Assembly (NCBI RefSeq): GCF_020982545.1
Contig: NZ_JAJKLK010000003.1
Coordinates: forward strand, 310,001-374,000
Origin: Streptomyces sp. MNU76
GTDB lineage: Bacteria; Actinomycetota; Actinomycetes; Streptomycetales; Streptomycetaceae
DNA: 64,000 bases
Reading direction: 5' to 3'
Shown here: piece after piece, positions 34,718 through 43,930 of the stretch
Layout: every line of letters starts with the position of its first letter
Position numbering within the stretch: the stretch's first letter is position 1
Position numbers and translations under genes: made by a program
The notes under the pieces: model-generated
What the model was told of the DNA's origin: nothing
Databases searched by the model: none
What the model saw: only the letters and a program-made list of their open reading frames with translations

Positions 34718-36103
34718 ATGGCACCCGGCCTTCCCAGCGCCATGGAACGACCGCACTTCATCGGGATCGGTGGGGCCGGGATGTCGGGGATCGCGAAGAT
34801 CCTCGCGCAGCGAGGGGCGAAGGTTGCCGGGAGTGATGCCAAGGAGTCGGAGACGGCTCAGGCGTTGCGGGCGCTGGGGGCCACCGTGCACATCGGGCAC
34901 GCGGCGGAGCATCTCGCGGACGACGCGACCTGCGTGGTCGTGTCCTCGGCGATCCGGGCCGACAATCCCGAGCTGGCCCGCGCCGCCGAGCTCGGGATCC
35001 CCGTCGTCCACCGGTCGGACGCGCTCGCCCGGCTGATGGACGGGCTGCGGCCGATCGCCGTCGCCGGGACGCACGGCAAGACCACGACGACGTCCATGCT
35101 GGCCGTGTCGCTCGGTGAGCTGGGGCTGCGGCCGTCGTACGCCATCGGCGGCGACCTCGACGTACCCGGGTCGAACGCCCTGCACGGCGACGGGGAGATC
35201 TTCGTCGCCGAGGCCGACGAGAGCGACCGGAGCTTCCACAAGTACGCGCCCGAGGTGGCGATCGTCCTCAACGCGGAGCTCGACCACCACGCCAACTACG
35301 CGTCCATGGACGAGATCTACGAGTCCTTCGAGACGTTCGCCGGGAAGATCGTGCCCGGGGGCACACTGGTGATCTCCGCCGACCACGAGGGCGCGCGGGA
35401 ACTGACCTCCCGGCTGTCCGGGGTGCGCACGGTGACCTACGGCGAGCGCGAGGACGCGGACGTACGCGTTCTGTCGGTCGTGGCGCAGGGGCTGAAGAGC
35501 GAGGTCACCGTTCTGCTCGACGGGCAGGAGATCGTCTTCACGGTGTCCGTGCCCGGGCGGCACTACGCCCACAACGCCGTCGCCGCGCTCGCGGCCGGTG
35601 TCGCGCTCGGTGTACCGGCGGACGCGCTGGCGCCCGCGCTGGCGGCGTACACCGGCGTGAAGCGGCGCCTGCAGCTGAAGGGCGAGGCGCGGGGCGTACA
35701 GGTCATCGACTCCTACGCGCACCACCCGACCGAGATGACCGCCGACCTGGAGGCCATGCGGGCCGCCGCCGGGGACGCGCGGATCCTGGTCGTCTTCCAG
35801 CCGCACCTGTTCTCCCGCACCCAGGAACTGGGTACCGAGATGGGGCAGTCCCTGGCGCTCGCGGACGCGTCGGTCGTCCTCGACATCTACCCGGCCCGCG
35901 AGGACCCGATCCCGGGGGTCACCAGCGAGCTGATCATCGACGCGGCCCGGACCGCGGGCGCGAACGTCACCGCCCTGCACGACAAGGCCGAGGTGCCCGC
36001 CGCGATCGCGGGAATGGCGAGGCCCGGTGATCTCGTTCTCACCATGGGCGCGGGTGATGTGACGGACCTGGGCCCGCGGATCCTGGACCGTCTTTCGAGC
36101 TGA
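34718..36103 (+). CDS. murC: UDP-N-acetylmuramate--L-alanine ligase
   Basis: MurC (461 aa) adds L-Ala to UDP-MurNAc in cytoplasmic peptidoglycan synthesis. It shows the N-terminal UDP-binding HFIGIGGAGMSGIAKIL, the ATP loop AVAGTHGKTTTTSM, the Mur signature region EADESDRSFHKY with LDHHANY, and the C-terminal IDSYAHHPTEM. GGAGAA precedes ATG 34718; the upstream open frame is not coding. msrB follows after 13 bp. Confidence 0.96.
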   Translation: MAPGLPSAMERPHFIGIGGAGMSGIAKILAQRGAKVAGSDAKESETAQALRALGATVHIGHAAEHLADDATCVVVSSAIRADNPELARAAELGIPVVHRSDALARLMDGLRPIAVAGTHGKTTTTSMLAVSLGELGLRPSYAIGGDLDVPGSNALHGDGEIFVAEADESDRSFHKYAPEVAIVLNAELDHHANYASMDEIYESFETFAGKIVPGGTLVISADHEGARELTSRLSGVRTVTYGEREDADVRVLSVVAQGLKSEVTVLLDGQEIVFTVSVPGRHYAHNAVAALAAGVALGVPADALAPALAAYTGVKRRLQLKGEARGVQVIDSYAHHPTEMTADLEAMRAAAGDARILVVFQPHLFSRTQELGTEMGQSLALADASVVLDIYPAREDPIPGVTSELIIDAARTAGANVTALHDKAEVPAAIAGMARPGDLVLTMGAGDVTDLGPRILDRLSS

Positions 36104-36116
36104 GGGGCTGAGGTGC

Positions 36117-36524
36117 ATGTCGTACGACGTCGAGAAGCCGGACGAGCAGTGGCGTGCGGAGTTGACGCCGGCCGAGTACGCCGTGCTGCGGCAGGCCGGC
36201 ACGGAGCCCGCGTTCGTCGGTGAGTACACCGACACCAAGACCAAGGGCGTCTACTCCTGTCGCGCCTGCGGTGCCGAACTCTTCACCTCCGACACGAAGT
36301 TCGAGTCGCACTGCGGCTGGCCGTCCTTCTACGACCCGAAGGACAGCGACGCGGTGGAGCTGCTGCAGGACCGGTCGCACGGGATGGTGCGCACGGAGGT
36401 GCGGTGCGCCCGGTGCGGGTCGCACCTCGGGCACGTCTTCGAGGGCGAGGGGTACGCCACCCCCACCGACCAGCGGTACTGCATCAACAGCATCTCGCTG
36501 AGGCTGACCGCCGACGAGAGCTGA
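36117..36524 (+). CDS. msrB: Peptide-methionine (R)-S-oxide reductase
   Basis: MsrB (135 aa) repairs methionine-R-sulfoxide in oxidised proteins. Catalytic Cys122 is in RYCINSISL; zinc Cys48/Cys51 and Cys97/Cys100 are present; Cys66 in HCGWPSF is a candidate resolving Cys. The gene is 13 bp after murC and probably co-transcribed with it. Confidence 0.95.
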   Translation: MSYDVEKPDEQWRAELTPAEYAVLRQAGTEPAFVGEYTDTKTKGVYSCRACGAELFTSDTKFESHCGWPSFYDPKDSDAVELLQDRSHGMVRTEVRCARCGSHLGHVFEGEGYATPTDQRYCINSISLRLTADES

Positions 36525-36578
36525 TCGTCGGCGGGAGCCGGGGTTGACTACGTGACTACTGTGTGAAGGGTGTTGACA

Positions 36579-36592
36579 CGAGAGGTCTCTCG
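36579..36592. promoter_or_regulatory. Palindrome upstream of the MAB_1171c-like gene
   Basis: CGAGAG-GT-CTCTCG is a perfect 14-bp inverted repeat 22 bp before the GTG start, just after TTGACT (36543) and TTGACA-like sequences. It overlaps the expected promoter or leader and is a candidate operator. Confidence 0.45.
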
Positions 36593-36613
36593 GACCGAGC
36601 CGGGGGGCCTGCC

Positions 36614-37807
36614 GTGAACGGACTGGTGTACTTTCTGGCGGCCGCCACCCTGTGGACCGGCTTCGCCGCCCAGATGCCCGGCCTGTGGCGCGACCGGCGA
36701 GATCCGATGAAACGCGCGCTCTGCGCCGTGATCTTCCTGGCCGGGTTCTGCTTCGCCCTCGGCGCCCCGCCCACCGTCGGCTTCGTCAACCGTGTCGTCG
36801 GCGTTCCCAACGCCGCCGCCTGCCTCGCCTACGGCGCGGTGAACGCCTTCTCCGCCGCGTCCCTCGTACTGATCGTGCACTGGCGCGGTGCCGACGACCC
36901 CGCCCGGCTGCGACGGGTCTCCCGCCGGTGGCTGCTCGCCTACGACGTGGTCATCGCGGCGCAGACGGCGCTCTTCGTCGTCGGGGACGCGCCCGTCGAG
37001 CGCCTCGCCGACTTCGACACGTACTACGCGGACACGCCGTTCATCCGCGAGATGATCGTCCTCTATCTGGTGGCCCATCTGGTGGCCGCCCTCACCACCA
37101 CGTTCCTGTGCTGGCGCTGGACCTTCCAGCTCAGCGGCTGGACACGACGGGCTCTGGCCGTGCTGGCCGTCGGGTGGCTGTGCACCAGCGCGTACGGCGT
37201 GCTCAAGATGGTGGCCGTCGTGGGCCGCTGGACCGGGCAGCACTGGGACCCGCTGAGCACGCGGCTCGCGCCGATGCTGGTCACCGTGGGCGCGGTCCTC
37301 ACCTCGGTCGGCTATGTCCTGCCGCTGCTCGGACCGCGCGTCGACAGCCTGGTCGCCTTCCTGCGGCTCGGGCCGCTGTTCCGGCTCGTCGGCTCCGGGA
37401 GCGCCGGCCGCATCGGACGGAACGTGCTGCTGTCCTGGCGTTCCCTCGGCGACGTCGAACTGCGGCTGACGCACCGGACGACGGCCATACGGGACGGACT
37501 GCGGGACGTGTCCGTCCACTTCGACGAGGCGGTCCGTGAGCGGGCCTACCGGCAGGCGCTGTCCCTCGGCTCCAGTGCGGGTGAGGCGGAGGCCATCGGG
37601 GACGCGGCGATGGTGGCCGTGGCCGTGATGTCGGGGACGCGGGAGCGGGTCGGGGGCCGCGGCAGGGAGGCATACAGGGGGCTTGGATTTCGCCGCTCTG
37701 GAGGTGCTCGTGGGGATCGCTGGGGGCACGTGGGGCCTGCGGGGGCGAGTGCGGGTGCGGGTTCGATGGCCGGGGGCAGGGGCTGGACACCGGGCAGTCG
37801 GCGTTGA
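36614..37807 (+). CDS. MAB_1171c-like multi-pass membrane protein
   Basis: A 397-aa protein with about seven membrane segments in the first 260 residues (for example LVYFLAAATLWTGFAAQMPGL and MLVTVGAVLTSVGYVLPLL) and a soluble C-terminal part (LLSWRSLGDVELRLTHRTTAIRDGL). This matches the MAB_1171c family, often beside XRE regulators in actinobacteria. The last 45 residues are Gly/Arg-rich and may be an altered end. Function unknown. Confidence 0.75.
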   Translation: MNGLVYFLAAATLWTGFAAQMPGLWRDRRDPMKRALCAVIFLAGFCFALGAPPTVGFVNRVVGVPNAAACLAYGAVNAFSAASLVLIVHWRGADDPARLRRVSRRWLLAYDVVIAAQTALFVVGDAPVERLADFDTYYADTPFIREMIVLYLVAHLVAALTTTFLCWRWTFQLSGWTRRALAVLAVGWLCTSAYGVLKMVAVVGRWTGQHWDPLSTRLAPMLVTVGAVLTSVGYVLPLLGPRVDSLVAFLRLGPLFRLVGSGSAGRIGRNVLLSWRSLGDVELRLTHRTTAIRDGLRDVSVHFDEAVRERAYRQALSLGSSAGEAEAIGDAAMVAVAVMSGTRERVGGRGREAYRGLGFRRSGGARGDRWGHVGPAGASAGAGSMAGGRGWTPGSRR

Positions 37808-37908
37808 TCCGGATGTCTCGGGCGGTGCGGGCGGGGTTGTGGAGGGGCGGTACGCGCGGAGCGAAGGGCTGGTAGAGAACTGTTCTTCGGCTGCGGGCCG
37901 GAGGGGCT

Positions 37909-37969
37909 TCTCGCGCCCACGCGGCGGAGCCGCATGTCGATACAGCCCCGCGCCGCTCAAGGGGCGCGT
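37909..37969 (+). repeat. Interspersed GC repeat, GCGCCCACGCGGCGG variant
   Basis: Same variant as 5541-5604 (GCGCCCACGCGGCGGAGCCG, then CCCCGCGCC). Its end overlaps the stop codon of the FAD monooxygenase gene (37957-37959), so the repeat meets that gene's 3' end. Confidence 0.7.
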
Positions 37970-39390
37970 CTGTTGAGGTTGTCCAGGATGCTCCGTTCTT
38001 CTGGGGTGAGCGGAGGGCCCGACAGCGGGGGGACGAGCGGACCCAGGGCCGTGGACAGCAGGAGGGTGGGGTGGAGCAGGTGGAGGGCGTCCGCCTGGAG
38101 GGTGGTCACTCTGCACATCGCCGCCGAGACCCGGTACGAGCCGGTGGCCACGCGCGTCATGCGGCCGGTGTAGGCGGACAGCAGACGGTCGGCGAGCGTG
38201 GGGGACTTGCCCCGCACCCCCGGGAACCACTGGTCCTGGCCGACCGACATGGTCCACGCCGCGTTCACCACCTTCGCGGCGGCCCGCTGTACCCGCCGGG
38301 CCAGACCGGCGGCCCCGACACCGGTCCGGTCCAGCTCCCGGCGCAGCTCGCGCGCGCCCAGCGCGGCCACCGACATGCCCTGCCCGTAGACCGGGTTGTA
38401 GGTGGCGACGGCGTCCCCGAGTGCCACCAGCCCCTCGGGCCACCGCTCGGACTTCTCGAGGTAGCGGCGTTCGTTGCGGGTGCTGCGGCTGAGGGTCACG
38501 TCGGTCAGGGGTTCGGCGCCCGCGATCAGCCGGCCCACGAGGGGGTGGCGCAGGCCCAGGGCGAAGGGGACGAAGTCCTGCGGTGCGGCGGTGGGTTCGC
38601 CGCCCCGCGTGCCGGCGAGGCTGACCAGCCAGCGGTCGCCCTCGATCGGCAGGAGAAGTCCCGACCGGCCGGGCCGGCCGCCCGTCGGGTCCGCCGTCAC
38701 CTGCGCCGGGGGGAAGTCCGCCGCGGCGACGGGGGTGCGGTAGAGGCGGGTCGCGTAGACGAGCCCGGAGTCGACCACGTCCTTGCGGATGCCCGTGATG
38801 CCGAGGTCCGCGAGCCAGTGCTCGACACGGGTGCCGCGTCCGCTCGCGTCGACGACCAGGTCCGCGCGCAGACGCTCCTCGGGCGCGCCCGCCCGCGCGC
38901 CCTCGCCCCGCTCTCCCCCGGCCGTGAACCGGACGCCGGTGACGCGCTCGGCGGTGCCGAGGAGGCCGGTGGCCGAGGCGCGCCGCACGCTGACGCGGGC
39001 GGTGCTCGCGAGAACGGCCTCCCGTACGGTCCGGTCGATCAGGTCGCGGCCGGCGATGAGCAGGGGGTGGGTGTCGTGGTGGCGGGAGCGGCGGTACCAG
39101 CCCTGCGGGCCCAGGGTGACCAGGCCGGAGGTGAGACCGCGCTCCCGGGCGCCCGCCGCCAGCAGCCGTTCGCGGACCTTGCCGCCCGGCACGAGTTCGT
39201 CGATGGCGTCACGGCCGCTGGGCAGGAGGAGGTGGGCGTGGCGACCCTGCGGAAGCCCTCTGCGCGGTCGGGGTTCGTCCGGAAGCTCGTCGCGCTCCAG
39301 CACGATCACCTCGTCGACGGACCGGGCCAGAGCCGCGGCGGCGAGCATGCCGCCCATGCTCGCCCCGATGACGACCGCGGTACGCGGCAT
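37957..39390 (-). CDS. FAD-dependent monooxygenase-like oxidoreductase
   Basis: A 477-aa protein with an N-terminal FAD motif (AVVIGASMGGMLAAAALARSVDEVIVLERD), the LVVDASGRGTRVEHWL segment and the GDAVATYNPVYGQGMSVAAL flavin-binding motif of the group A monooxygenase/halogenase superfamily. The substrate is unknown. The C-terminal 80 residues are helical. The gene stands alone; its last codons lie in the interspersed repeat. Confidence 0.83.
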   Translation of the reverse strand: MPRTAVVIGASMGGMLAAAALARSVDEVIVLERDELPDEPRPRRGLPQGRHAHLLLPSGRDAIDELVPGGKVRERLLAAGARERGLTSGLVTLGPQGWYRRSRHHDTHPLLIAGRDLIDRTVREAVLASTARVSVRRASATGLLGTAERVTGVRFTAGGERGEGARAGAPEERLRADLVVDASGRGTRVEHWLADLGITGIRKDVVDSGLVYATRLYRTPVAAADFPPAQVTADPTGGRPGRSGLLLPIEGDRWLVSLAGTRGGEPTAAPQDFVPFALGLRHPLVGRLIAGAEPLTDVTLSRSTRNERRYLEKSERWPEGLVALGDAVATYNPVYGQGMSVAALGARELRRELDRTGVGAAGLARRVQRAAAKVVNAAWTMSVGQDQWFPGVRGKSPTLADRLLSAYTGRMTRVATGSYRVSAAMCRVTTLQADALHLLHPTLLLSTALGPLVPPLSGPPLTPEERSILDNLNRRAP

Positions 39391-39578
39391 GGGGTCCCCC
39401 TGCGCTCGACTGTGCCTGCCCGCACTCGACGAAAGCCCCCAGCGGGCGTCCGTGGCGCTGCGGACCCTAGAAGATCAGTCCAACCGTGCCCCGCACAAGG
39501 GGAGTTGATGTGCGGCAGGGCCCGCCCGCGGGTGCCCGTGGGCGGGCCCTCGTTCTGCGGGCCTGGCTCTTCCGCTCG

Positions 39579-39911
39579 TCAGGCGGTGGCGCGTACCGCC
39601 GCGCGGATCACCGCCGCGACCTCCTTGGGGCGGGAGACCGCCACGGCGTGCGAGGCGCCTCCAGTTCGGTGACGGTGGCGCCGGCGCGCTTGGCGCCGAA
39701 GCGCTCACGTCGGGGTTGATGGCCTCGTCCGCGTCGGCGACGACGGCCCAGGACGGCTTGGTCCGCCAGGCGGCGGTGGCGGCCGTCTCGGTGAACACCG
39801 AGGTCGAGAGCGGGCGTTGGGAGACCGCGAGGATCTCGGTGACCTCGGCCGGGACGTCGGCGGCGAAGATACCCGGGAAGGCCTCGGGCGCCCAGACGAT
39901 CTGCTGACCGG
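39579..39911 (-). pseudogene. C-terminal remnant of an alpha/beta hydrolase
   Basis: Three successive frames together encode the C-terminal third of an alpha/beta hydrolase: APEAFPGIFAADVPAEVTEI to INPD in one frame, ERFGAKRAGATVTELE in the next, and ASHAVAVSRPKEVAAVIR to the stop at 39579 in the third. The catalytic His would be in SHAVAVSRP. The N-terminal two thirds with the nucleophile are missing. It is a truncated, twice-frameshifted relic. Confidence 0.75.
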
Positions 39912-40007
39912 CCCCACCGCAGGGCGCGCCCGGCACCCGCTCCCGGGCGCGCCCGCCCCTCCGCTCCGGGCCGACGGGAGCGGGGGAGCGGAGGGACGAG
40001 GGCGCGA

Positions 40008-40504
40008 TCAGGGTGCCGCCGCGTAACAGCGGACGGCCACCGTCTGGTCCGGGCCCCACCGCTGTTCGACCGTGGCCAGCAGTCGCCGGCCGAGCCGTTC
40101 GTACAGGGCCGCCGTCGCGGTGTCGGACGCCACCACGTCGAGCACCGGGTGCAGTCCGCGCTCCCGCGCCTCGGAGGCCGCGCGGGTGAGGAGAGTCGCC
40201 CCGAGCCCTGGCCACGGGCCGACGGCGCGACGAAGAGGCGGCTGATCACGGCGATCCGGTCGGCTCCCGTCCCCGTCCGGGCACTCCCCAGCCCTGGCGC
40301 GGCATCGCCCGCGTCGCTCCGGGACAGACCGACGTGACCGGCGATCCGGCCGCCCTGTTCCACCACCCAGGAGGCGACGAGCGAGGGCGGCGACAGCCAC
40401 TCGTCGGGTCGTTCGGGCCAGTTCACCGGATAGCCGTCGCGAGCGTGGACCTCCGCGAGCACACGGACACAGTCCCCCAGGTCGCCACCGTTGCGAGGCC
40501 GCAC
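40008..40504 (-). pseudogene. GNAT acetyltransferase, frameshifted
   Basis: From GTG 40504 the frame gives RNGGDLGDCVRVLAEVHARDGYPVNWP through ISRLFVAPSARGQG, then shifts near 40210 inside the acetyl-CoA-binding loop. The next frame continues LGATLLTRAASEARERGLHPVLDVVASDTATAALYERLGRR to the stop at 40008. One lost base accounts for it. The open frame also extends upstream to 40756 with imperfect repeats rich in Ser, Ala, Gly and Asp. Confidence 0.78.
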
Positions 40505-40529
40505 ATGCCGGTCCGGATTCCCGGGGAGC

Positions 40530-40650
40530 GCGTCGGCGCCGGACGCGTTCTCGGCGGGTGCGTCGGCGCTGGGCGTGCTCTCGGCGGATGCGTCGGCGCC
40601 GGACGCGTTCGCGGTCAGTCGGTCGGCGCCGGGGGCGTCGTCACCGGACA
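40530..40650 (-). repeat. Imperfect tandem repeats of GCGTCGGCGC type upstream of the GNAT gene
   Basis: GCGTCGGCGC-like units recur about every 36 bp between 40530 and 40650. In the minus-strand GNAT frame they encode repeating Ala-Asp-Ala/Ser peptides. They may be an expanded N-terminal linker or non-coding repeats. Confidence 0.5.
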
Positions 40651-40784
40651 CGTTTCCGTCGGCCGCGTCGGCCTCGCCACCCCCACCGGCGTCCCCAGGT
40701 CTCGCCCGCCCAGCTACCCACCGGCCTCCCTCAGGCCCCTCCCGACGCGCCCGCACCGCTCGTCATCCAGCCTCGCGGGCAATC

Positions 40785-40811
40785 TTGACGTCGGTGATGT
40801 TACCGGTAACA
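40785..40811 (+). promoter_or_regulatory. Promoter and LacI-type operator of the MFS/GH35 genes
   Basis: TTGACG (40785-40790) is a good -35 box. Between it and the start at 40849 lies TGTTACCGGTAACA (40798-40811), a perfect 14-bp palindrome with a central CG as expected for LacI-family operators. A LacI protein is encoded 6 kb downstream at 46714, so local control is likely; this is inference. Confidence 0.65.
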
Positions 40812-40848
40812 CTGCCAGTGGCCCAGTCACGGAGAGGCGGAGTCCCGC

Positions 40849-42098
40849 GTGCCCGACACACCGACCGCGCGAGAGGTGAAGTACATCCGACCGGCCCCGG
40901 AGACGAGGGTGTTCAGCTCTGCCGCCGTGGTCGCGTCCTGTGTCGGCTTCGTCCTCATCGGCGCGCTGCAGGCGCTGTACGGCCCCGCCATCCCCGCCTT
41001 CCGCGACGCCCACGACCTGTCGCCGTCGGCTGCCGGGCTGGGGCTGAGCGCCCACTTCGTCGGCGGTGTCGTCGGCGTGCTGCTCTTCGACCGGCTCTTC
41101 GGCCGCATGGGCAACCGCCGGATCCTCGGCGCCTCCTACCTGCTGATGGCCCTCGGCGCGGCGGGCTTCGCACTCGCCCCGAACTGGCCCGCCGGACTGG
41201 TGGCCGCCCTGCTCGCCGGACTCGGGTTCGGCGGCATCGACTACGGCCTCAACCAGCTCTTCGCCGTCGGCTTCGGCCACCGTTCGACCGCCATGCTGAA
41301 CATCCTCAACGCCCACTTCGGCATCGGCGCGGTCCTCGGCCCCGCCCTGATCGCCGCCGTCGGCGCCGAGCACTACCCGGCGCTCTTCCTCGCCTTCGCC
41401 GCCGCCAACCTGCCCCTCCTGCTCTGCCTGCGGGGCGTACGCGACCAGGTGCCCCCGCCCGCCTCCGCCGCACCCGCCACGACCGCCGCACCCGCCGCGG
41501 CCCGCGCTCCGGCACGGTGGCGGGCGGCTCGGTGCTCGGCCGCAGCCTCGGCTCGGTGCTCGCGGTGTTCGTCACCCTCTACGTCCTGCACGTCGGCATC
41601 GAGGCGGGCGTCGGCGGCTGGGAACCCACCCACCTGGAGACGGTCGGATACGGCGCCGGGGCCGCCGCGACCGCCACCTCCGTGTACTGGCTGATGCTGA
41701 CGGTCGGCCGTTTCCTGGTCGCCCCCATCGCCCTGCGCCACTCCCCGCAGACGATCATCACCGTCTCCTGCGCCGGTATGACGGTCTGCCTGCTGCTGGC
41801 CTCGGTGCCCTCACTCGCCCCCTACGCCTACGCCGGCGTCGGCCTGTTCATCGCGCCGATCTTCCCCACCGGCCTGCCCTGGCTGAACGCTGCCGCACCC
41901 CGCGCCCGCCGGGCCGGAGCGCTCGTCATCGCGGCCTCCATGATCGGCGGAGTGGCGGCGGGCCCGGCGCTCGGCAAGGCCATCGAGTGGTCCGGCGTCC
42001 GCGCGGTCCCCCTGCTGCTCGGCGCGGTCTCGGCCGTGTGCCTGGCGGCCACCCTCTGGCTCATCCGGGCCACCCGCTCCAGCTCCGGTTCGCCGTAG
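40849..42098 (+). pseudogene. MFS transporter, frameshifted
   Basis: The first frame encodes about 220 residues with six membrane segments (SSAAVVASCVGFVLIGALQALYGPAI, the MFS loop RLFGRMGNRRIL, LGFGGIDYGLNQLF). The frame is lost at about 41510-41520 and resumes one base off with SVLGRSLGSVLAVFVTLYVLHVG and the last six segments, ending at 42098. The whole would be a normal 12-segment sugar-type MFS protein. The break may be real or a sequencing indel; downstream genes keep their frames. Confidence 0.8.
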
Positions 42099-42151
42099 CC
42101 CAGTCGCTTCCCACCATCCTGCCCGTACGTCCCAGCCGAAGGGAAACAGCC

Positions 42152-43930
42152 TTGCGCTCGCCCGCTCTGACCACGTCGTCCGACGGTTTCCTCCTCGACG
42201 GTGAACCGTTCCGGATCATCTCCGGCGCGATGCACTACTTCCGCATCCACCCCGACCTGTGGGCGGACCGGCTGCGCAAGGCCCGCCTGATGGGCCTCAA
42301 CACCGTGGAGACGTACGTCCCCTGGAACCTCCACCAGCCCGACCCCGACAGTGCCCTCGTCCTGGACGGCCTGCTGGACCTGCCCCGTTATCTGCGGCTC
42401 GCCCGCGAGGAGGGCCTGCACGTCCTGCTGCGCCCCGGCCCGTACATCTGCGCCGAGTGGGACGGCGGCGGTCTGCCCTCGTGGCTCACCTCGGACACCG
42501 ACATCCGGCTGCGCTCCAGCGACCCCCGCTTCACCGACGCCCTCGACCGCTACCTCGACATCCTGCTGCCCCCGCTGCTGCCGTACATGGCCGCGAACGG
42601 CGGCCCGGTCATCGCCGTCCAGGTCGAGAACGAGTACGGGGCGTACGGCGACGACACCGCCTACCTCAAGCACGTGCACCAGGCGCTGCGGTCGCGCGGG
42701 GTCGAGGAACTGCTGTTCACGTGTGACCAGGCGGGCTCCGCCCACCACCTGGCCGCCGGGAGCCTGCCCGGCGTCCTGTCCACCGCCACCTTCGGCGGCA
42801 GGATCGACGAGAACCTCAAGGCGCTGCGGGCCCACATGCCCGAAGGGCCGCTGATGTGCTCGGAGTTCTGGATCGGCTGGTTCGACCACTGGGGCGAGGA
42901 GCACCACGTGCGGGACGCGGAGAGCGCCGCCGCCGACCTCGACAAGCTGCTGGCCGCCGGGGCCTCCGTCAACATCTACATGTTCCACGGCGGCACCAAC
43001 TTCGGCTTCACCAACGGCGCCAACCACGACCAGTGCTACGCCCCGATCGTCACCTCCTACGACTACGACGCCGCCCTCACCGAGTCCGGCGACCCGGGCC
43101 GCAAGTACCACGCCTTCCGCGAGGTGATCTCCCGCCACGCGCCGGTCCCGGACGAGCCGGTCCCGGCACCCGCGCCCAGACTCTCCGGCCTCACCGTGGA
43201 GCTGGACCGCCGGGCACCCCTGCTGCCGTACGCGACCACCCTCGCGGGCGCCGCCGTGGCGCGCAGCGAACACCCGCTCACCATGGAGGAGTTCGGCCAG
43301 CGCTCCGGTTACGCCCTGTACCGCACCACGCTCCCCGAGGCGGGCGACGGCCTGCTGCACTTCGCCGGCGGGGTCGGCGACCGTGCCCAGGTCTTCGTGG
43401 ACGGCGCCCCCGTCGGCGTACTGGAACGCGAACGCCACGACGAGACGCTGCCGCTGCGCGTCCCGCGCCCCGGCGCCACGCTCGACGTGCTGGTCGAGAA
43501 CATGGGCGGCGTCAACTACGGCCCCCGCATCGGCGCCGCCAAGGGACTCCTCGGCCCGGTCACCTTCAACGGCACCGCCCTGCTCGGCTGGGACACCTAC
43601 CGCCTCCCGCTGGCCGACCTGTCCACGGTCCCCTTCGCGGCCGCCGACGCGACCCCGGTCACCGTCCCCGCCTTCCACCACGGCACCTTCGACGTCGACA
43701 CCCCCGCCGACACCTTCCTGTCGCTGCCCGGCTGGACCAAGGGCCAGGCCTGGATCAACGGCTTCCACCTCGGCCGCTACTGGAACCGGGGCCCCCAGCG
43801 CACCCTGTACGTCCCCGGCCCGGTCCTGCGCCCGGGCAGCAACGACCTGGTCCTGCTGGAGCTCAACGCCACGACCAGCACACGAGCGGAGTTCACGGAC
43901 ACGCCCGACCTGGGCCCGGTGAAGCCCTGA
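42152..43930 (+). CDS. GH35 beta-galactosidase 1
   Basis: A 592-aa glycoside hydrolase family 35 enzyme that removes terminal beta-galactose. The (beta/alpha)8 catalytic domain starts FRIISGAMHYFRIHPDLW, with acid/base Glu in VQVENEYG and nucleophile Glu in MCSEFWIGWFDHWGEE; two beta-sandwich domains follow (GWDTYRLPL to WNRGPQRTLYVPG). No signal peptide is visible, so it is probably cytoplasmic, fitting a permease-fed pathway. It starts with TTG after AAGGGAAAC. Its stop overlaps the next start as ATGA. Confidence 0.93.
   Translation: MRSPALTTSSDGFLLDGEPFRIISGAMHYFRIHPDLWADRLRKARLMGLNTVETYVPWNLHQPDPDSALVLDGLLDLPRYLRLAREEGLHVLLRPGPYICAEWDGGGLPSWLTSDTDIRLRSSDPRFTDALDRYLDILLPPLLPYMAANGGPVIAVQVENEYGAYGDDTAYLKHVHQALRSRGVEELLFTCDQAGSAHHLAAGSLPGVLSTATFGGRIDENLKALRAHMPEGPLMCSEFWIGWFDHWGEEHHVRDAESAAADLDKLLAAGASVNIYMFHGGTNFGFTNGANHDQCYAPIVTSYDYDAALTESGDPGRKYHAFREVISRHAPVPDEPVPAPAPRLSGLTVELDRRAPLLPYATTLAGAAVARSEHPLTMEEFGQRSGYALYRTTLPEAGDGLLHFAGGVGDRAQVFVDGAPVGVLERERHDETLPLRVPRPGATLDVLVENMGGVNYGPRIGAAKGLLGPVTFNGTALLGWDTYRLPLADLSTVPFAAADATPVTVPAFHHGTFDVDTPADTFLSLPGWTKGQAWINGFHLGRYWNRGPQRTLYVPGPVLRPGSNDLVLLELNATTSTRAEFTDTPDLGPVKP

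Noticed and set aside
40530..40650. CRISPR-like reading of the 36-bp periodic repeats
   Set aside because: Units are imperfect, GC-rich and contiguous without unique spacers.
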